From Caldithrix sp. (GTDB lineage Bacteria > Zhuqueibacterota > Zhuqueibacteria > Oceanimicrobiales > Oceanimicrobiaceae): a DNA stretch of 33,545 nt. The position numbers and the translations under genes are program-made. Below, in pieces: positions 14,397-21,647 of this stretch (position 1 is its first letter; every line of letters starts with the position of its first letter). The notes beneath the pieces were generated by a model that was given only the letters and a program-made list of their open reading frames with translations, made no database searches and was not told the origin of the DNA. The stretch is from assembly GCA_004356825.1 (NCBI GenBank), contig SMXC01000196.1:1-33545 (forward strand). Reading direction: 5' to 3'.

Positions 14397-15425
14397 TTAT
14401 AGTCCTGACTTCGGTTCCGGAACCGTTTCCAAAAGCTTGCTGACAATATCCTCCGAAGTAATTTTCTCTGATTCGGCGTAAAAATTTGTTAGGATACGGT
14501 GGCGCAAAACCGGCAAAGCCAAAGCTTGGATGTCTTTAATAGAAACGTTATATCTGCCTTTCAGAATCGCTCTTGCTTTGCCGCCTAAAATGAGACATTG
14601 AGAAGCCCGCAGTCCTGCGCCCCAGCTTACCCACTTTTTAACGAAGTCAGGAGCTTTTTCACCTTTCGGTCTACTGGCAGCGACCAATCGAACCGCATAT
14701 TCAGCAACTTGCTGCGACAACGGCACTCTACGAACAATTTTTTGAAACTCCATCACTTCTTTGCCGGTAATGACGCGCTCAAGTTGCGGCACATAATCGG
14801 AAGTTGTGGAAGTTACAACCTGCACCTCCTGATCTTCAGGCAGGTAATCTACAACAACGTTGAACATAAAACGGTCTAATTGAGCTTCGGGAAGCGGATA
14901 GGTGCCTTCCAGTTCAATGGGATTCTGAGTTGCCAGAACAAAGAAAGGTTCCTCAAGGTCATAAGTGTTGCCGCCCGTTGTGACTTTGTGCTCCTGCATG
15001 GCTTCCAAAAGCGCGGCCTGTGTTTTCGGCGGCGTCCGGTTGATTTCGTCGGCCAAAATAATGTTCGCGAAAATTGGTCCTTTAACAAATTCCAAAGTGC
15101 GGCGGCCTGTTGAACGGTCTTCTTCAATGACGTCAGTGCCAATGATGTCTGACGGCATTAAATCCGGCGTAAACTGAATGCGCTTAAATTTGAGATCTAA
15201 AATCTGTGAGATGGTTTTAATCAGTAGAGTTTTTGCAAGACCCGGCACACCCGTGATTAGGCAATTACCGCCTGAGTATAAAGCCAGCATAACTTGATGA
15301 ATAACCTCATCCTGCCCAACGATAGTCTTTCTGAGTTCGCCGATGATTTTCTTATTACCATCCCGCAGTTTTTCGATAAAGACCAAGTCCTCGTTTTCAT
15401 CAACTTTTGTCACTGATTCTAACAT
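14397..15425 (-). CDS. MoxR-family AAA+ ATPase
   Basis: A 342-residue AAA+ ATPase of the MoxR branch (AAA_3 plus AAA_lid_2). The Walker A motif is GVPGLAKT (residues 59-66, with the MoxR-style Ala before Lys), Walker B is ILADEIN (123-129) followed by RTPPKTQAALLEAMQE, and sensor 1 lies in FVLATQNPIELEGTYPLPEAQLDRF. The C-terminal lid follows from about 230. GGAG precedes the ATG by seven bases. MoxR ATPases act as chaperone-like remodelers that mature or insert metal centres or assemble complexes, in concert with VWA proteins. It is the only ATPase in the nine-gene cluster and so is the likely energy source. Confidence 0.95.
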   Translation of the reverse strand: MLESVTKVDENEDLVFIEKLRDGNKKIIGELRKTIVGQDEVIHQVMLALYSGGNCLITGVPGLAKTLLIKTISQILDLKFKRIQFTPDLMPSDIIGTDVIEEDRSTGRRTLEFVKGPIFANIILADEINRTPPKTQAALLEAMQEHKVTTGGNTYDLEEPFFVLATQNPIELEGTYPLPEAQLDRFMFNVVVDYLPEDQEVQVVTSTTSDYVPQLERVITGKEVMEFQKIVRRVPLSQQVAEYAVRLVAASRPKGEKAPDFVKKWVSWGAGLRASQCLILGGKARAILKGRYNVSIKDIQALALPVLRHRILTNFYAESEKITSEDIVSKLLETVPEPKSGL

Positions 15426-15452
15426 ATTTTCTCCACTATAATATCATAAATT

Positions 15453-15577
15453 TCACCGCAGAGGCGCTAAGACGCTAAGAACATATAAGATATAAGACGA
15501 GTTTTAAAAAATAGCTAAAAGATAATGAATTTGATTTAATATTAATTTTGTCAATACTTTGCGTCTTTTGCGGTTCA
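15453..15577. repeat. Dispersed inverted repeat upstream of the MoxR gene
   Basis: The left end CACCGCAGAGGCGCTAAGA and the right end CTTTGCGTCTTTTGCGGTT are imperfect reverse complements enclosing about 85 AT-rich bases. Sequences of this type (accgcaaagacgcaaag) are familiar as dispersed intergenic elements in many bacteria. It separates the DUF4159 pair from the MoxR gene. Confidence 0.5.
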
Positions 15578-15590
15578 GGAATTATTCAGC

Positions 15591-16358
15591 TTAATGTGTT
15601 AGTCCATAAATGACGAAATTAATCCCTAACTTATAGGCCTCTGCTGAATATTCAGTTGGATACCGGGGATCATAAGTATGTTCCCAGGCGTCTCCCATGT
15701 CCATATTTCGAAGTACCAGGACCATGAGCCGATCCTGATCATCGAAGATACCCATACAGCGCGCTTCAATTCCGCCCTTTTCATAAGTTCGTCCGCCCAA
15801 CCATGCACCCAGCCCGGGAATTTGTTTGATCTTATCAAAATCATAAAAGCAGTGAAAAATCGGATGCGCCATTGGAATGTCGACAATCTCCCGGTTTTCA
15901 AAAACCATTTTCATCTGATTTACAAAGCTTTCCCATTCAAACGGGCCGTGAAAATCGTCCACCATGAGATAACCGCCTCGCAAAAGCCACTCACCTAAGT
16001 TGTCCGCTTCCGGCTGAGTTAACACCATAAAACCGACTTCAACAATATAAGCGAATGGGTAGCGAAAGAGGTCAGGATCGAGAAGCGACAAGGAAACGGG
16101 ATCATCGGCTACATTGAGAGATGTCCAGTTGCTGAGGCCTTTCATTAAATTCTGCTCCGCAAAAGGATAGTCCACAGTCCAACTCTGCCAGTGCGGGCCC
16201 ATGCGATTGCGAAGTGTGTAATTGGCGCCGCCGGAGGTGTATTGAATACGGACAAAGGTAAACTCGTCCCCGTTGCCTCCCTGGGCTTCTACTTTTTCAG
16301 AAAAACAAAAAGTCAGGGGTAGCAGAAATAGAGAAATTTTTGAAACCATCCTTGTCAT
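15591..16358 (-). CDS. DUF4159 secreted protein, copy 2
   Basis: A 255-residue exported protein with a signal peptide (residues 1-25, cut near VEAQ). DUF4159 signatures: FTFVRIQYTSGG, RYPFAYIVEVGFMVL, WLLRGGYLMVDDF, HPIFHCFYDF and YKLGINFVIYGLTH at the C-terminus. The family is seen beside MoxR/VWA clusters and has a glutamine-amidotransferase-like fold with no known activity. It lies 11 bases downstream of a paralogue sharing all these blocks, so the pair arose by tandem duplication. It has an insert around GAWLGGRTYEKGGIEARC that the other copy lacks. The ATG at 16349 is an alternative start. Confidence 0.88.
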   Translation of the reverse strand: MTRMVSKISLFLLPLTFCFSEKVEAQGGNGDEFTFVRIQYTSGGANYTLRNRMGPHWQSWTVDYPFAEQNLMKGLSNWTSLNVADDPVSLSLLDPDLFRYPFAYIVEVGFMVLTQPEADNLGEWLLRGGYLMVDDFHGPFEWESFVNQMKMVFENREIVDIPMAHPIFHCFYDFDKIKQIPGLGAWLGGRTYEKGGIEARCMGIFDDQDRLMVLVLRNMDMGDAWEHTYDPRYPTEYSAEAYKLGINFVIYGLTH

Positions 16359-16369
16359 TACCTAACTTC

Positions 16370-17170
16370 TCAGTGGGTCAGTGCATAGATAAGGTAATTA
16401 ATACCGAGTTTATACGAGCGGGTTGAAAAGGCCGGGGTCTCTTTGGGCAATTCCCAGCCGTCACCCACGTCGTTATTAAAATTGATCAGCACCATCAATC
16501 GGCCGGTATCATCAAATAATCCCCAATACTCCGGCAATTCATTTAAATAAGGAGTTGGCGCATTAATGTCATTTATGTCAAAAAAACAATGAAAGATTGG
16601 ATGACTCACGTCGAGTCGGCGGAGTTCCTGATCGGGCAGCACTTTACGGATTTCTCTCATCCAGTTATTCCATTCATGACGCCAGCGAAAGTCATCTACC
16701 ATCAAGAAACCGCCGCGGAGGAGGTATTCTCTGAGATTTTGGACCTCTAAATCTGAAAGAGTCAAATAACCGATTTCACAGGCATAAATAAAGGGATACC
16801 TGAAAATTTCATCGTCGTCAAAAGTCAAAACTTTGTTATCTTCCGAAACTTTAATATTTGTCAGTGCCTGAATCGTCAGGTTCAAATTTTTTTCAGCTTG
16901 GGGAAAATCGTGAGCCCAGGGCGGAGCGTTCGTTGAGAATCCGTAGCCGTATCGAATATTATTATCGGTCCAACGGATTCGAACAAAGGTGAAATCCTCG
17001 CCGCTGGGGAGTTGGGCTGATGCAGGCGTGAAGTTTGCTAAAATTAAGAAACAAACAAGAAACCCACCCCTGAATCTCCTCCAAGGAGGGGACTTTTCAT
17101 CTCGTGCCGACAGTCGCCGTCGGAACGTAAACCGGGGGCACAAAACATCTGTTCTACTCCATACTCGCAA
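16370..17170 (-). CDS. DUF4159 secreted protein, copy 1, with repeat-derived N-terminus
   Basis: A 266-residue ORF; the conserved part from about residue 55 (EDFTFVRIRWTDNN) matches the neighbouring DUF4159 protein: RYPFIYACEIGYL, YLLRGGFLMVDDF, HPIFHCFFDI and YKLGINYLIYALTH. A hydrophobic signal core (GGFLVCFLILANFTPASAQ) precedes it. The first 35 residues are unusual: they are encoded by palindromic repeat DNA at 17061-17141, and the listed start is a TTG inside the upstream TPR gene. No in-frame ATG or GTG lies between the repeat and the signal core, so either the TTG is used or the true start was replaced by the repeat insertion. The reading frame is kept open throughout, which argues for real expression. 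Confidence 0.78.
   Translation of the reverse strand: MRVWSRTDVLCPRFTFRRRLSARDEKSPPWRRFRGGFLVCFLILANFTPASAQLPSGEDFTFVRIRWTDNNIRYGYGFSTNAPPWAHDFPQAEKNLNLTIQALTNIKVSEDNKVLTFDDDEIFRYPFIYACEIGYLTLSDLEVQNLREYLLRGGFLMVDDFRWRHEWNNWMREIRKVLPDQELRRLDVSHPIFHCFFDINDINAPTPYLNELPEYWGLFDDTGRLMVLINFNNDVGDGWELPKETPAFSTRSYKLGINYLIYALTH
17061..17141. repeat. Two adjacent palindromic repeats inside the DUF4159 N-terminal coding region
   Basis: Part A (17061-17096) contains CCACCCCTGAATC and the hairpin CCTCC-aa-GGAGG, a type of dispersed repeat common in bacteria (often written CCCCTCC..GGGGTGGGT). Part B (17104-17141) nests CCGAC/GTCGG inside GTGCC/GGCAC. Both are read in frame, giving the Arg/Pro/Trp-rich stretch PPWRRFRGGF. 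Confidence 0.6.
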
Positions 17171-19862
17171 GTAAAATCTCCTGGGCTCGTTCGTAACTCG
17201 GGGCTATTTCCAAAGCGGCTAAAGCGGATTTCTTCGCTTCAGGTTTTCGGTCCGCTTTCAAAAACGCACTCGCTAAATCGCAGTGCGCGCCAGCCAAATC
17301 CTGAGGTTCGGTATGCAAGTTAATCTGCAACTCAGTGATAGCCTGCTCGAACTCTCCGAGAGCCAGGTAGGCGCTGGCCAATTTCTGGTGCACTTCCGGC
17401 TCAAACGGCGTAATATAAATGGCTTTCGTCAAGGCTTCAACTGCACACTCATTATTATTTGATTCCAGGCACAAATCAGCCAGCAAGTTAAGCACTCGTG
17501 CATCCTTCCCTTTTAAAGCGGTTAATGCGCTCAGCTCTTTAATTGCTTTTGACTTCTCCCCGGTTTCGATATAAATTTCGGCAAGCGCTTTGTAAGGATT
17601 TTCTTCCTCAATAAAGTTCGGAAACTGGGACTTTGCTTTTTGAAAATAGGGAATGGCGGTCTCAAAGTCGCCTTCTTTTTTATAGTACATACCAAACTGA
17701 AAATTTAGAAATGGATTGCTGGAATTTTCTTCCAATTTTTTCGACAAAAAAACCACTAAATCATTCGAATGAGCAGCAAACTCACGCGGGTCGTACGAAT
17801 AATCAATTTCGTCTAATTTATATTTCTGCACCACAAACAACTTAAATTCTTCATCAAAGGTGTTGACATTTTTGCCAAAAACTTCTTCGATAACTTGATT
17901 GGTTCCCAATCCGGCTTTGAACTTCGGAAACATCGCCAGCAATTTTTGCTGACCGTATTTTTCGACGATAAATTCTACAATCAGCGAGGCCTGAAAATAA
18001 GACAGCGTCACTTGTCCGGGGTTGGTGGGTCGATTGAAGCCCGAATCGAGATCTTTCAGCGGCAAGGTTCGGTTGCTTTTAAAAGCTGAAATAAACGGCA
18101 CATCCAACCCCATTTGCCAATGCGGTTTCAATTTAGCTGTTTCATAGACGGCAATCCCTTCGGCTAACCAGCGCGGGATACGGTTTGCCGTCATTTTTAA
18201 GTGGGTGACATGTACCAACTCGTGCCAAAGAGTCTGCCCCCAGACAAAGTCGCCTTTCGTGCGGGCGCGTGGGGAATCCATTGCGATCAAATTGCCAAAA
18301 CAAATCCCGAGGAAGGCCTGTGCCCCGGGCAGTCCAAAACACCGCACCGCGAAATCGTCGTGTTCCGGAAAAATTTCCAAAACCACGGATTCTTGAGTAT
18401 CAAAAGGGTACTTCTTATTCAATGCAGCAAAACTTTCCTCCACTAATTGTTTGGCATAAGTTGATAAAACTGCATCATCTTTCTCGTGGATGCGAATGGT
18501 AAAATGTTTTGTTTGGTGGGTTTTGTATTGAGGAAATTCATCAAAAAGGGTCAGCAAATTACCAACGTATTTATTGAATGGATCTTTTGCAAAGGCCTTC
18601 TCAAGCTCTTGTTTAGCGGCTTCCTCTTTTCCCAATCGGCTTAGGCTGGTGCCAAGTCCGGCCCGGGCAGCCCAGTTTTCGGGATCGAGCTCTAACGCCT
18701 TTTCATAGTACTCGACGGACTCTTTAAACAAATAACGTTTCGAAAGAACTTCGGCGGTTTGATAATATAAATAACTGTATTTCGGATTGATCGCCAGAAT
18801 TCGCTGCTCTTCCTCAGCAAACTTACTCATTTTTTTCATGAAGAAAAAGCAGATGGCTCGCAAAGTTCGCGAGGAAAGCGAATTTGGATTTGTCCGAAGC
18901 GGCTTATCTAAGATATCTAAAGCCCCGTCGTAATTTCCGAGAGTGATTTCCAGTTCGGCTAAAAAATCATGAACGGCCACCAAATTTGGATTAATGGCAA
19001 GGGCTTTCTCAGCCATAGTAATTGCGTTCTCAAAATTTGACTTGCTCAAACACTTGGCCAATCCCAAAAGTGCTTCAGCAGCATTTGGGTTGATTTGCAA
19101 AGCGTCGTCAAAAACGCCCTGGGCGTCCGGGATGTTGTATTTCGACAGAAAAAGCTCACCCCAGGGAATGTAGGCCTGCCACAAATTTTTATCCATCTCA
19201 GTCGCGTCGGTAAATAAATTGTTCGCATCACGGAAACGGTCGAGGTAGATACATGCCTGAGCAATAATTTGCAACTCACCGCCGGTCAAATTCGGCTGGC
19301 TTCGATAATAATCGACGAAATATTGCAGGGTCTGCCGGGCAACAGTTTTTTGCCCCCACTCCCATTGCATGACTCCCAAGTTTAAACGTGCTGAGAGTTC
19401 GTCGGGGTTTTGTTCCAACGCTTTACGAAAGTTTAACCGAGCATTTTTATAGTTACCGGTCAGATTAAAGACCTTCCCCTGAAGTGTTAAAGCAGCCGCA
19501 TTTTGGGGAAACATTTTGAGAGTTTTTTCACTTACTTTTTGTGCTTTCTCGTATTCACCCTTTTGGATGTAAACCCATGTCAATCCAACATTTGCATTGA
19601 GGATGCGGTGTTTATCATCGGTCTTGGCGAACTTCTCAAACATAGAAATTGCTTCTTCGTATTCACCTTTTTGGAACAGGTTTTTGGCTTTTTGTAAATC
19701 ATCGTTAACCGGCCCCGAAGATACAGCAACGTTTAGGAATTGAAAAAACATTAAAAGGGAGAGTAAAACCGGCAGTTTCAAATTTTTCACCAAATGATTA
19801 TTTTTCTTAAAAGAACGATGGCACAGCCCCTGAAAAATTCCGAAGGAAATAAGGCAGGACAT
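17154..19862 (-). CDS. TPR protein with gluzincin (peptidase MA-like) domain
   Basis: A 902-residue exported protein, first gene of the cluster. The signal core (LPVLLSLLMFFQFLNVAVSS) begins only at about residue 30, so GTG 19790 (VKNLKLP..) is a possible true start; neither start has a strong ribosome binding site. Residues about 50-440 hold roughly ten tetratricopeptide repeats. Residues about 450-650 form a peptidase MA-like domain with LWHELVHVTHL (HExxH) and RWLAEGIAVYE, giving the third zinc ligand Glu, so the zinc site is complete. More TPRs fill the C-terminus. Such proteins are thought to bind partners through TPRs and cleave a peptide bond with the metal site; the substrate is unknown. 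It overlaps the start of the DUF4159 gene, implying one transcript. A small mobile element abuts the listed start. Confidence 0.88.
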   Translation of the reverse strand: MSCLISFGIFQGLCHRSFKKNNHLVKNLKLPVLLSLLMFFQFLNVAVSSGPVNDDLQKAKNLFQKGEYEEAISMFEKFAKTDDKHRILNANVGLTWVYIQKGEYEKAQKVSEKTLKMFPQNAAALTLQGKVFNLTGNYKNARLNFRKALEQNPDELSARLNLGVMQWEWGQKTVARQTLQYFVDYYRSQPNLTGGELQIIAQACIYLDRFRDANNLFTDATEMDKNLWQAYIPWGELFLSKYNIPDAQGVFDDALQINPNAAEALLGLAKCLSKSNFENAITMAEKALAINPNLVAVHDFLAELEITLGNYDGALDILDKPLRTNPNSLSSRTLRAICFFFMKKMSKFAEEEQRILAINPKYSYLYYQTAEVLSKRYLFKESVEYYEKALELDPENWAARAGLGTSLSRLGKEEAAKQELEKAFAKDPFNKYVGNLLTLFDEFPQYKTHQTKHFTIRIHEKDDAVLSTYAKQLVEESFAALNKKYPFDTQESVVLEIFPEHDDFAVRCFGLPGAQAFLGICFGNLIAMDSPRARTKGDFVWGQTLWHELVHVTHLKMTANRIPRWLAEGIAVYETAKLKPHWQMGLDVPFISAFKSNRTLPLKDLDSGFNRPTNPGQVTLSYFQASLIVEFIVEKYGQQKLLAMFPKFKAGLGTNQVIEEVFGKNVNTFDEEFKLFVVQKYKLDEIDYSYDPREFAAHSNDLVVFLSKKLEENSSNPFLNFQFGMYYKKEGDFETAIPYFQKAKSQFPNFIEEENPYKALAEIYIETGEKSKAIKELSALTALKGKDARVLNLLADLCLESNNNECAVEALTKAIYITPFEPEVHQKLASAYLALGEFEQAITELQINLHTEPQDLAGAHCDLASAFLKADRKPEAKKSALAALEIAPSYERAQEILLASME

Positions 19863-20029
19863 TTAGCCTGCATTATTCATGAATTCTGATGAGGTATATT
19901 CGTAGTGCAGCCTTTAGGCTGCCATGAGCACGCTAAAGCGTGAACTACAAACTATGTTATCTCTACTTTTGACAGGTTGCTATTGTTGTTTTGTCCCTAA
20001 AACGTAGGTTTATGAATAATGCAGGTTAG
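19863..20029. mobile_element. 159-bp MITE-like element with TTAG target duplications
   Basis: The perfect 14-base terminal inverted repeats CCTGCATTATTCAT (19867-19880) and ATGAATAATGCAGG (20012-20025) are flanked on both sides by TTAG (19863-19866 and 20026-20029), a clean 4-base target duplication. It has no coding capacity. The short duplication and CC..GG ends are compatible with an IS1380-type transposase acting in trans, which is a guess. It begins four bases beyond the annotated start codon of the TPR-peptidase gene, so it may have replaced the native leader or promoter. Confidence 0.75.
19902..19948. repeat. Double-hairpin repeat nested in the MITE
   Basis: Two hairpins, GCAGCCT-tt-AGGCTGC and CACGCT-aa-AGCGTG, sit side by side and are bracketed by GTAGT and ACTAC, followed by AAAC. 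It shares the GAACTACAAAC tail with the repeat at 5330-5378. Confidence 0.6.
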
Positions 20030-20264
20030 GACTCTAATTTGAAGTCAAAGACTATAAAAGTGATACGAGACTGACCGTGGGCATGTTCCGCATTAAAATT
20101 CAAAATATTTGCAACCACAGGCGAGAAAAATCGTCAAATTAGAAAACTTCCCAACCCTTCTTTAAGTTATCGGTCGAGTTGATAGTAATTTAAGAGTCCA
20201 GTCAACTGAATACAAGCGTGTGGCGTAAATTTCATATTAACGATTGCAAAAAAAGGAGCAACTC
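20030..20264. other. Intergenic DNA upstream of the PDZ lipoprotein gene
   Basis: Nothing coding is seen. A spaced 10-base inverted repeat, TCTAATTTGA (20033-20042) and TCAAATTAGA (20134-20143), is present. The divergent arrangement means promoters for the - strand cluster and the + strand PDZ gene should lie in 19863-20264, but I cannot pick convincing -35/-10 boxes. AAGGAG stands before ATG 20265. Confidence 0.35.
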
Positions 20265-21335
20265 ATGAAAATCAGGAACCCTATTGCGCTAAAACTAACT
20301 CCCCTTTTTATCCTCATCTTCTCCATTCAATTTCTACTGTTAAGCTGCGGTCGTCAACATCCCCGTTCTGTGACCAGCGGCTCTGAAGACGAAGGCTGGA
20401 TTGGCGTTTACGTGCAAGATTTGGACGACGAACTCCGTCGTTATCTGGATATTAAGGAATTAACCGGTGTTCTGGTGAATGACGTCATCGATGACGGGCC
20501 TGCTGAAAAAGCGGGTTTGAAAGAGGAAGATGTGATCGTCAAGTTCGATGGCCGAAGAGTCAGGAATACCAGAGATTTAACCCGCGCCATCGGGCGCTCG
20601 GCCCCGAGTTCGAAAGTAAAAATGGAAATAATGAGAGCGGGTCGCAAAATGAAATTGACATTGCGAGTCGGAGAAAAACAGCAGTCTTCCTACAGCTTCC
20701 GGAATCGAAGTCGCAGGCGCGCGCCTCGTGTTTTTTCATTTCGAGGCAGTCGCCGGCCGTGGCTTGGGGTGCAAATGGCAAACCTCAACAAAGATTTAGC
20801 CAGGTATTTTGACGCCGATGAACAGGCAGGTGTTTTGATTCTGTCTGTTGCAAAAGATAGTCCCGCTGAAAAAGCCGAACTCAAAGCCGGTGACATCATC
20901 CTGAAAATTGATGGCGAAAATATAGCAGACACAGACGATCTTTCCGCGGTGATTTCGGATTATGGCTCCGGTGACGAGATTGAAATCGAGATTAAACGAA
21001 AAAACAAAATAAAAATCGTGAAAGTTGAATTGGAAAGATCCTCTCGCAGATCTTCTTTTGATTCCAACACAGAAGAATTAGAAGACTGGGATCGGGAAAT
21101 ACAGGAATGGAAATATAGTCTCAACGAATGGAAACACGATTTCAATAAGGACAGAATCTACGACTTAGAATCCAGAATCCGACGTGAAATTGAAAACAGC
21201 ATCGAGATTGAACTCCCGGAAATTGAAATTGAACTAAATCATATCGGGGAGGAAATCGAAAGAGAAATGCGAAGGTTAAGTGAGGAGCTAAAAGACCTGA
21301 GAATTGACGTAAGAATAAATGAGATTATTCTGTAG
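20265..21335 (+). CDS. Lipoprotein with two PDZ domains
   Basis: A protein of 356 residues from ATG 20265, chosen over the track start at 20244 because AAGGAG precedes it and the lipoprotein signal (ending LLLSC) then has normal length. PDZ domain 1 covers about residues 40-130 (GWIGVYVQDLDDELRRYLDI, DDGPAEKAGLKEEDVIVKFDG) and PDZ domain 2 about 165-260 (PWLGVQMANLNKDLARYFDA, DSPAEKAELKAGDIILKIDG); both keep the carboxylate-binding G[VL]G-like strand and the PAEKAxLKxxD turn. A linker rich in Arg/Ser joins them. The C-terminal 90 residues are a highly charged helix. There is no protease domain, unlike DegP. It probably binds C-termini of envelope proteins as an adaptor, perhaps for the neighbouring metallopeptidases; that link is inference. 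Confidence 0.88.
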   Translation: MKIRNPIALKLTPLFILIFSIQFLLLSCGRQHPRSVTSGSEDEGWIGVYVQDLDDELRRYLDIKELTGVLVNDVIDDGPAEKAGLKEEDVIVKFDGRRVRNTRDLTRAIGRSAPSSKVKMEIMRAGRKMKLTLRVGEKQQSSYSFRNRSRRRAPRVFSFRGSRRPWLGVQMANLNKDLARYFDADEQAGVLILSVAKDSPAEKAELKAGDIILKIDGENIADTDDLSAVISDYGSGDEIEIEIKRKNKIKIVKVELERSSRRSSFDSNTEELEDWDREIQEWKYSLNEWKHDFNKDRIYDLESRIRREIENSIEIELPEIEIELNHIGEEIEREMRRLSEELKDLRIDVRINEIIL

Positions 21336-21362
21336 CTTAATTGTCCTCAATTGAGCCACCTC

Positions 21363-21530
21363 CTAAATGAACCCCTAGGGGCTGTCCCAAAAGTGTGCAC
21401 AAGTACGTCTTTGCGAGCGTTTCCTTCGGCGTAGCTCAGGCCATGCCTTGCGAAGCAATCTCTTGCGCAAGCATGAAATTGCTTCATCCCGCAAAAAAAA
21501 CGCGGGATTCGCAACGACATTTCTGCATTT
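21363..21530. repeat. Dispersed nested inverted repeat (CGAAGCAATCTC type)
   Basis: Nested hairpins: GAAGCAAT (21452-21459) with ATTGCTTC (21478-21485), ATCCCGC (21486-21492) with GCGGGAT (21502-21508), and outer TTTGCGAGCG against TTCGCAACGAC. The element TTGCGAGCG..GAAGCAATCTC..GCAACGACA is a familiar dispersed repeat of several bacterial phyla. With its flanks it accounts for most of the 312-base gap before the M1 peptidase gene. Confidence 0.65.
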
Positions 21531-21647
21531 TTTGACCAGCCGGCTTTCTTTCTTGATCCCCAGTCCAAAGATTTGTAAGTTTACCATCCTGGAATTCCGT
21601 GAACATCGAATCTATTTACCCTTTAAGAAAGAGAGCGCTAAAATCGA

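Noticed and set aside
20265-21335. PDZ protein as a DegP/HtrA protease
   Set aside because: No trypsin-like domain or GNSGG motif; only two PDZ domains.
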